Positions 59,262 through 64,000 of a stretch of DNA of 64,000 nucleotides are shown piece after piece (position 1 is the first letter of the stretch; each line of letters opens with the position of its first letter). Under the pieces are notes generated by a model. It was not told the DNA's origin and did no database searches. It saw only the letters and a program-made list of their open reading frames with translations. Made by a program: the position numbers and the translations under genes. Location: the NCBI GenBank assembly GCA_003344405.1, contig NOWV01000011.1, forward strand, positions 930,001 to 994,000, read 5' to 3'. The DNA is from Trichoplax sp. H2 (taxonomy: Eukaryota > Placozoa > Uniplacotomia > Trichoplacea).

Positions 59262-61030
59262 TACTATAGAATATATTGATTAAATAATTGTTGCACCCTG
59301 AAAATCGTACGTCGTTTGCTTTGATCCAGTTGTAGGCTTTATTGCTACATTTTAACCTACAGTACATACGTCGTTTTTTCAATACGATGACATTCGTGTC
59401 ATCAATATTAGCTATTACTTACTGACCTGGCCTACTTCAATCATGGCCCATTGCACAGCTAAATGGTGGAAATTTCAACATAAAATCTCATAAAATCTGT
59501 AAAAAACTGCTGTAAATAATCACAATGACTAATCATTATTTTTGTAAAGACACAATGATTATCCCATGTATAGGTATTTACTGATGCAATTGTATTCGTA
59601 AATCCTCAATTAAATGCATACTTTTAAATAAATCGTTAAGCTTGTAAGGTAAGCGTCACGCCGACCCCTTATGCTGGAATGAACTTGCTCGTGTCATACT
59701 TAAGAGGGATATTCATGCACTACTAGACATAAACAGTTTGTTATTCTACGCAATAAACGTCATATCGTATTTCTATGTTCCCTACCATTCAAATCATTCG
59801 TGCTACTAAAGCGATTTACTACGTGGGTACATTAAATAGCTCACGATGTTAAATGCGATCTGTTTAATCCATCTTTCGCACGAGAAGTAGTAAATAATAA
59901 TGCTTGGCAAATTATGATTCATGAGAACAGTAAAGAAATTGAAAAGGCGATACTTATATGCGGCAGCGGAAATATCTTTTTCAAACTTTGATCAATCATT
60001 TCCGTGTTAAATCATAGTAAGTGCATTAATAATGATAACTACAAGTTACGTAAGAAGTGAAAAGCATTTATGTTAGAAATATACGATATTGTGACAATGA
60101 TCACCAGTACACGGATACTATTTTAACATATACAGTTCTCTAAATATCTGAATTCTATCATCAAAGGTTGCATATGATCAGACTCCTCTTAAAGAACTAT
60201 TTCGCCAGCAATATTGCCGCAGTGTAAACACAACTATCCACCCTACCATTACTGTTTCTATCTCTTCACATCTATCTACCCATTACGTCTATCAACTAGG
60301 GTACAATTATCGAATTCATAACACAATCAATCATTGAGAAATTTAAAGGATAGGTGAACTCAATATAATAGTATTCCATCAACGTATATCATAAATAGAC
60401 TACATTGATATAGATCCTAAGCACACTGTTCTACACAGTATACAGTACAGTAATTCTATGCACAACATTGGAATAAATCTAGTAATCAGGATAGATACGC
60501 TTATACACGTGATCTCATTTCTAGAAGGGGTTTTAATGGCCGAAATTGCAACTTGCAATATGGTTCCATTGAAAAACTCGTATGTTCAATTAAATCGACG
60601 ATTAATCATAGTGTTCTGTATAAAGTATTACAGGTTAGATATAAAATCCCAATCTAACTAAAAATTGACTATTTGCGCATACTTTATGTCATAATTTATT
60701 CTATTGGCGACAACGATACCAACTAAATTAGCAATTCACACGCCATCGATAATTCCAATGTTACCTGCTGTAACACTTCTCTTCACCAGTAGCATCGTTA
60801 GCTTAGATATTTACTAAGAATTGGTAATTCAATCAATCACTTCATGATTTCCAATATCGTGGATCCATGTGATGTAGCTGAAATCTCGAATTGTACTGAA
60901 GTCTAGAGATGAAGGCTGGCTTTTCATTGTCATTCACATACTTGTACACTATATCGATTACTGTTTTATAAAAGACTAGTTACTCTTTCAAAATTCACAT
61001 TTAAATCAAAACCTCTTATTATTACCTTTC
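59262..61030. other. Intergenic; two unassigned open segments
   Basis: Two + strand open stretches follow possible acceptors. One, 59840-59991, reads HDVKCDLFNPSFAREV and ends at TGA. The other, about 60169-60336, reads VAYDQTPLKELFRQQYC and ends at TGA. Neither has a clear start, they are not joined by convincing donors, and I recognise no family. They could be decayed exons or chance. The rest of the interval shows nothing. Confidence 0.3.
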
Positions 61031-62558
61031 ATGGATTTCGATTCCAAACCTCTATTTGGAGAGACACCGCCAAAAGTAAGTTTTAAGCATTATAATTTGC
61101 CAAATAATATAGCTAAACCCTAATTATTTTACGTCTTATAACTTGGGCGTCGACTTAAGATCACCCGATTCGTTAATCAAATGCATGGACCGGTCATTGA
61201 ATAAAATCAGATGAATAGAAATTATCATGCCATTGCATGTTAGAAATGATATTCATCTAATATTTTTGATGAGCTTTCTATAAATATAAATCTATTACGT
61301 GATTATGGTTATAATAGATTGTAAGGAGAAAGAGATATAATGCATCTATAATCCAATTCTACCGATTTTAATTCTACTTTTTGTAATAGACGAGCTCGAT
61401 ATATCTTTTGATTGACTTGATTCTCTCTATTATTTTCTATAGTATAAAGCTGTTCATTATGGAACATCTCTCTTTACAACAGCTGCTGTATTGGTAGGAG
61501 AAATTATAGCTACTGCAGCACTTTTGAATGCATAACACGTATATAGAAACAACTATCATAAATAGTGCTAACACATAAGTACAAAATCAGCCTGAATTCA
61601 TGCTATAATTAGTTACATAAGAAATAATTTTCCTCTCTAGTTTACTATGGTGTGCGTCTTTGCGATAAATTGGCCGCCTAAAGGTATCAATATCGTCTTT
61701 TTAGCAGCTATTGTTTTCCAGAGTATATCCCAAATAGTTATGGTGAGTCTGTTATGTAATGATAGCTACCAGTACTATTTGTTAGATTATTTACTTCATG
61801 AGTAAATTCTATCCAATCTATCATTTACTCTAATAAGGATGAAGTACTTTTTTTGAAACGAAACTTTACAAAAGTCATGATTGCGTTTGCTTTAGGGTTA
61901 TTCTTAACCAAACATTATACCCTATACGAAGAAATAACATTCTAAAATTTGTTTAGATTTTGGCCTAGGGGCTATATTACCGCACTACTATGCAGTCATT
62001 ACTAAAATAATTTTGGTAGTAATTCTGTCTTTATGTAGAAAATGTAACAGTCAAAAATTTCCCGATACTATAATAGCTAAAATTCTACAGATTATATTTA
62101 TTTATTGTATGCAGCTGATGGATTTTTATCGTACATATAGATAATGGATTGTGACAATTCTTCCGAATATCATTTACTATTTCTAACTTGAGCAATATGA
62201 CAATTCTTTAATTATACTGTATGGATTATATCTCTATAATTAGTAAGAAGTATTCTTTCTTACATACGTCCTATTAAAGCTAATAACGATTTTCAATCTA
62301 TACTGCAGTGAGATTCTGTATACTATATACTGTATTGTCTCGTTTTGCATATAGTTAATGATTGCAAAGGTTCCAATTTAGATGCAATAATTCTTAATCA
62401 TATTATTTTCGTCGCTAACTATTCGTAATCTTTAGATTCGTTGGTATCGTGAGGGTGACGTCGATCCGAAATTTTTAAAACTTATCTACTATAACACATT
62501 TGTACTGTTACTGTTTTGCTTCTCATGTAACTTGTACGCCTTTAATGTGAAATTTTAA
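61031..62558 (+). CDS. TMEM243: TMEM243-type small membrane protein, 4 exons, 106 aa
   Basis: Small multi-pass protein of unknown function conserved in animals. Exons 61031-61075, 61443-61493, 61641-61742 and 62436-62558, every junction GT-AG in phase 0. The N-terminus MDFDSKPLFGETPPK matches the family's RPLFGET block. Exon 2 (YKAVHYGTSLFTTAAVL) and exon 3 (FTMVCVFAINWPPKGINIVF, then a hydrophobic helix) form membrane segments with the family's PPK.LNI turn. Exon 4 carries the best block, RWYREGDVDPKFLKLIYY, followed by the last membrane helix and a short tail. Length is close to the human protein (about 118 aa), slightly shorter at the start. Every exon is too short to stand out alone, and the gene is supported by the combined match. 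Confidence 0.88.
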
Positions 62559-64000
62559 ATTAAATGTAGAACCCGATTTGCTATAAAAGATCTATATATT
62601 ATTAGATGAAACGCTATAATAATTAATTCACCTAGAAAAAATGAATATGAAACAAAGTTACTACTGTTTCAGAATTAATTTTCACTTGTTTTAATATCTA
62701 CAGTAATGTGTAAAAACTGGTTTGCTTACAGATCATATTTATCAACATATTCCGTACTAATTCATGATAATATTGAGTAATCTATGACCATTTCCACACT
62801 CGTTTTAATATCTGATGTGTAAAAAGCTGGTCTACCGAAAAATTATCAATATATCTCATGCTACTTCATGGTAATAATTACTAGTCATGAGTATCGTTTA
62901 TTTTTAGATTCAGTTTACTTTATAATGTAAATGCAATAATGATAATAGTATTGCCTTATTATCATAATGAATTTGGACTTGTAAGCATACTCGTATAAAG
63001 ATCGCATAATCTTCAAAACTATCTTGAATTTTACAAATTTAATAGCTAGAACTTAACCCATTTAAATTCTAGAATATATCAGAATGCAAAGTCATGGATA
63101 ATTTGGATGTTTATGCTCAAACTTTGTTTATATATATCAATAGGATGTCATACTCTAGCTTCTACATTTTGTTTGCAATAAGCCCCATTTAATAGAGCAT
63201 ATTTGGGTAGCTGACATTGTATAATTAATTTTTAGAAAGATCGAAATTGTCTTTAATGTAACCCTGATGATTTAACTACAATCAGTTGATACAAACATAA
63301 TTATTGCTGCGATAGATAAAAGTTTCATAGTATAAAATATTACACTATTTATTCGCTATAAAATTGATGAAAGCCCGCTTTCGCCAAAGTTGTCATTACA
63401 TTTGTTACAAAGATAGACAAAATTTATCTTAAATAAAACTTGACCATATTAAATTATACATAACTGCGAAAATAAAATGACATCCAAGCGTATTACAGAA
63501 TTTGTTTTGCTAAAGTCTTTTGGTCTATATTCAACACAGCAACAATAAGCATATAATTATTAAAGCTAAAATAATATACAGTATCACCATAAGGATGATT
63601 AAAAATTTTGATTCTGCTAATAAGACCGTTATCAGACATGTAATTATGATATATTTACAATATACATGGTATAGTCTTTACTTGCCCTCATGTCTCATGT
63701 CTCCCTATACTTACCCTCATGCCTTCATGTATTCAAAATTACAGAAATAATTTAAAAAAAACTCAAAGTATCCTTCAGGCAAGTCACAAGATATAATAAC
63801 TACAAATATTTCCTATTCTGACATTAGAGACCAACGTACATACACTAGTTAAATAAATAAAATTGTATTGTATACGGTCATAAGCATGGTATCTGTCACA
63901 TTTGTTAAATCACCTTTATTATGATAGCTAACTTTATCTTCTTTGGTTATAAATCAAGCTTGATTGTATTGGCTTTCTAATGTATGGTCATCAGTGGTAC
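62559..64000. other. 3' flank to window end, no gene seen
   Basis: AT-rich. A degenerate ~110 bp repeat pair is suggested around 62690-62790 and 62800-62890 ('TTTTAATATCT..AGTAATGTGTAAAAACTGGTT' against 'TTTTAATATCTGATGTGTAAAAAGCTGGT'). No coding or RNA feature recognised. Confidence 0.45.

Noticed and set aside
1-64000. tRNA genes, CRISPR arrays, riboswitches and bacterial operons
   Set aside because: Looked for GGTTCRANNCC-type T loops and regular spacer arrays by eye and found none; the window is eukaryotic. A tRNAscan-SE run would settle tRNAs.

Overview
This is eukaryotic, almost certainly animal, nuclear DNA. It is AT-rich by eye. Genes are split by GT-AG introns, one intron uses a GC donor, and there are no bacterial-style operons. 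The recognised genes are metazoan-type: an erythroid/housekeeping-type 5-aminolevulinate synthase with CP heme-regulatory motifs, CCDC115, a BORCS6-like BORC subunit, a VLCAD/ACAD9-type acyl-CoA dehydrogenase and TMEM243. The compact genes, the strange multi-membrane family and the TTAGGG tract suggest an early-branching animal. A placozoan (Trichoplax/Hoilungia) is my best guess, but this is inference and not proven by the window.

Layout. 1-2.5 kb: a ~115 bp satellite and palindrome-rich DNA. 2.5-11.6 kb: ALAS (+), with a TATA promoter, a probable 5' UTR exon and a 5 kb first intron that holds an interstitial telomere-like tract. 12.4-15.3 kb: CCDC115 (-), convergent with ALAS. 15.5-16.0 kb: a 4-copy minisatellite. 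16.9-18.3 kb: BORCS6-like gene (+). 19.7-47.6 kb: a one-strand (-) cluster of an unrecognised multi-membrane protein family, with three intact genes, one 5'-truncated copy, one full-length pseudogene and two small relics. Inside the cluster lie a VLCAD-like gene (21.3-23.3 kb), a broken Rpn/PD-(D/E)XK nuclease-transposase ORF (24.0-24.7 kb), two 5S-rRNA-like decayed segments (29.1-29.4 kb) and an N gap flanked by a haplotype-like duplication (41.0-41.7 kb). 48.6-49.3 kb: an exon resembling the N-terminal region of eIF4G (-). 49.7-57.4 kb: essentially repeats (four minisatellite families). 57.6-59.3 kb: a Thg1-like 3'-5' polymerase gene (+). 61.0-62.6 kb: TMEM243 (+).

Main discovery. The cluster genes first appear as pairs: a short secreted-looking ORF and a long multi-pass ORF. 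In all three intact copies the short ORF's stop codon lies in or spans the start of an intron (GTAAGT or GTAAAC), and the long ORF contains an acceptor in the matching phase at the homologous position. Each pair is therefore best read as one two-exon gene encoding an ~817-833 aa protein: signal peptide, Cys-rich glycosylated ectodomain, about 8 membrane segments and a large conserved loop and tail. I do not recognise the family. Its tandem array and relics indicate active birth and death. Exon models below were built by hand from splice motifs, frame and remembered family similarity, with no alignment run.
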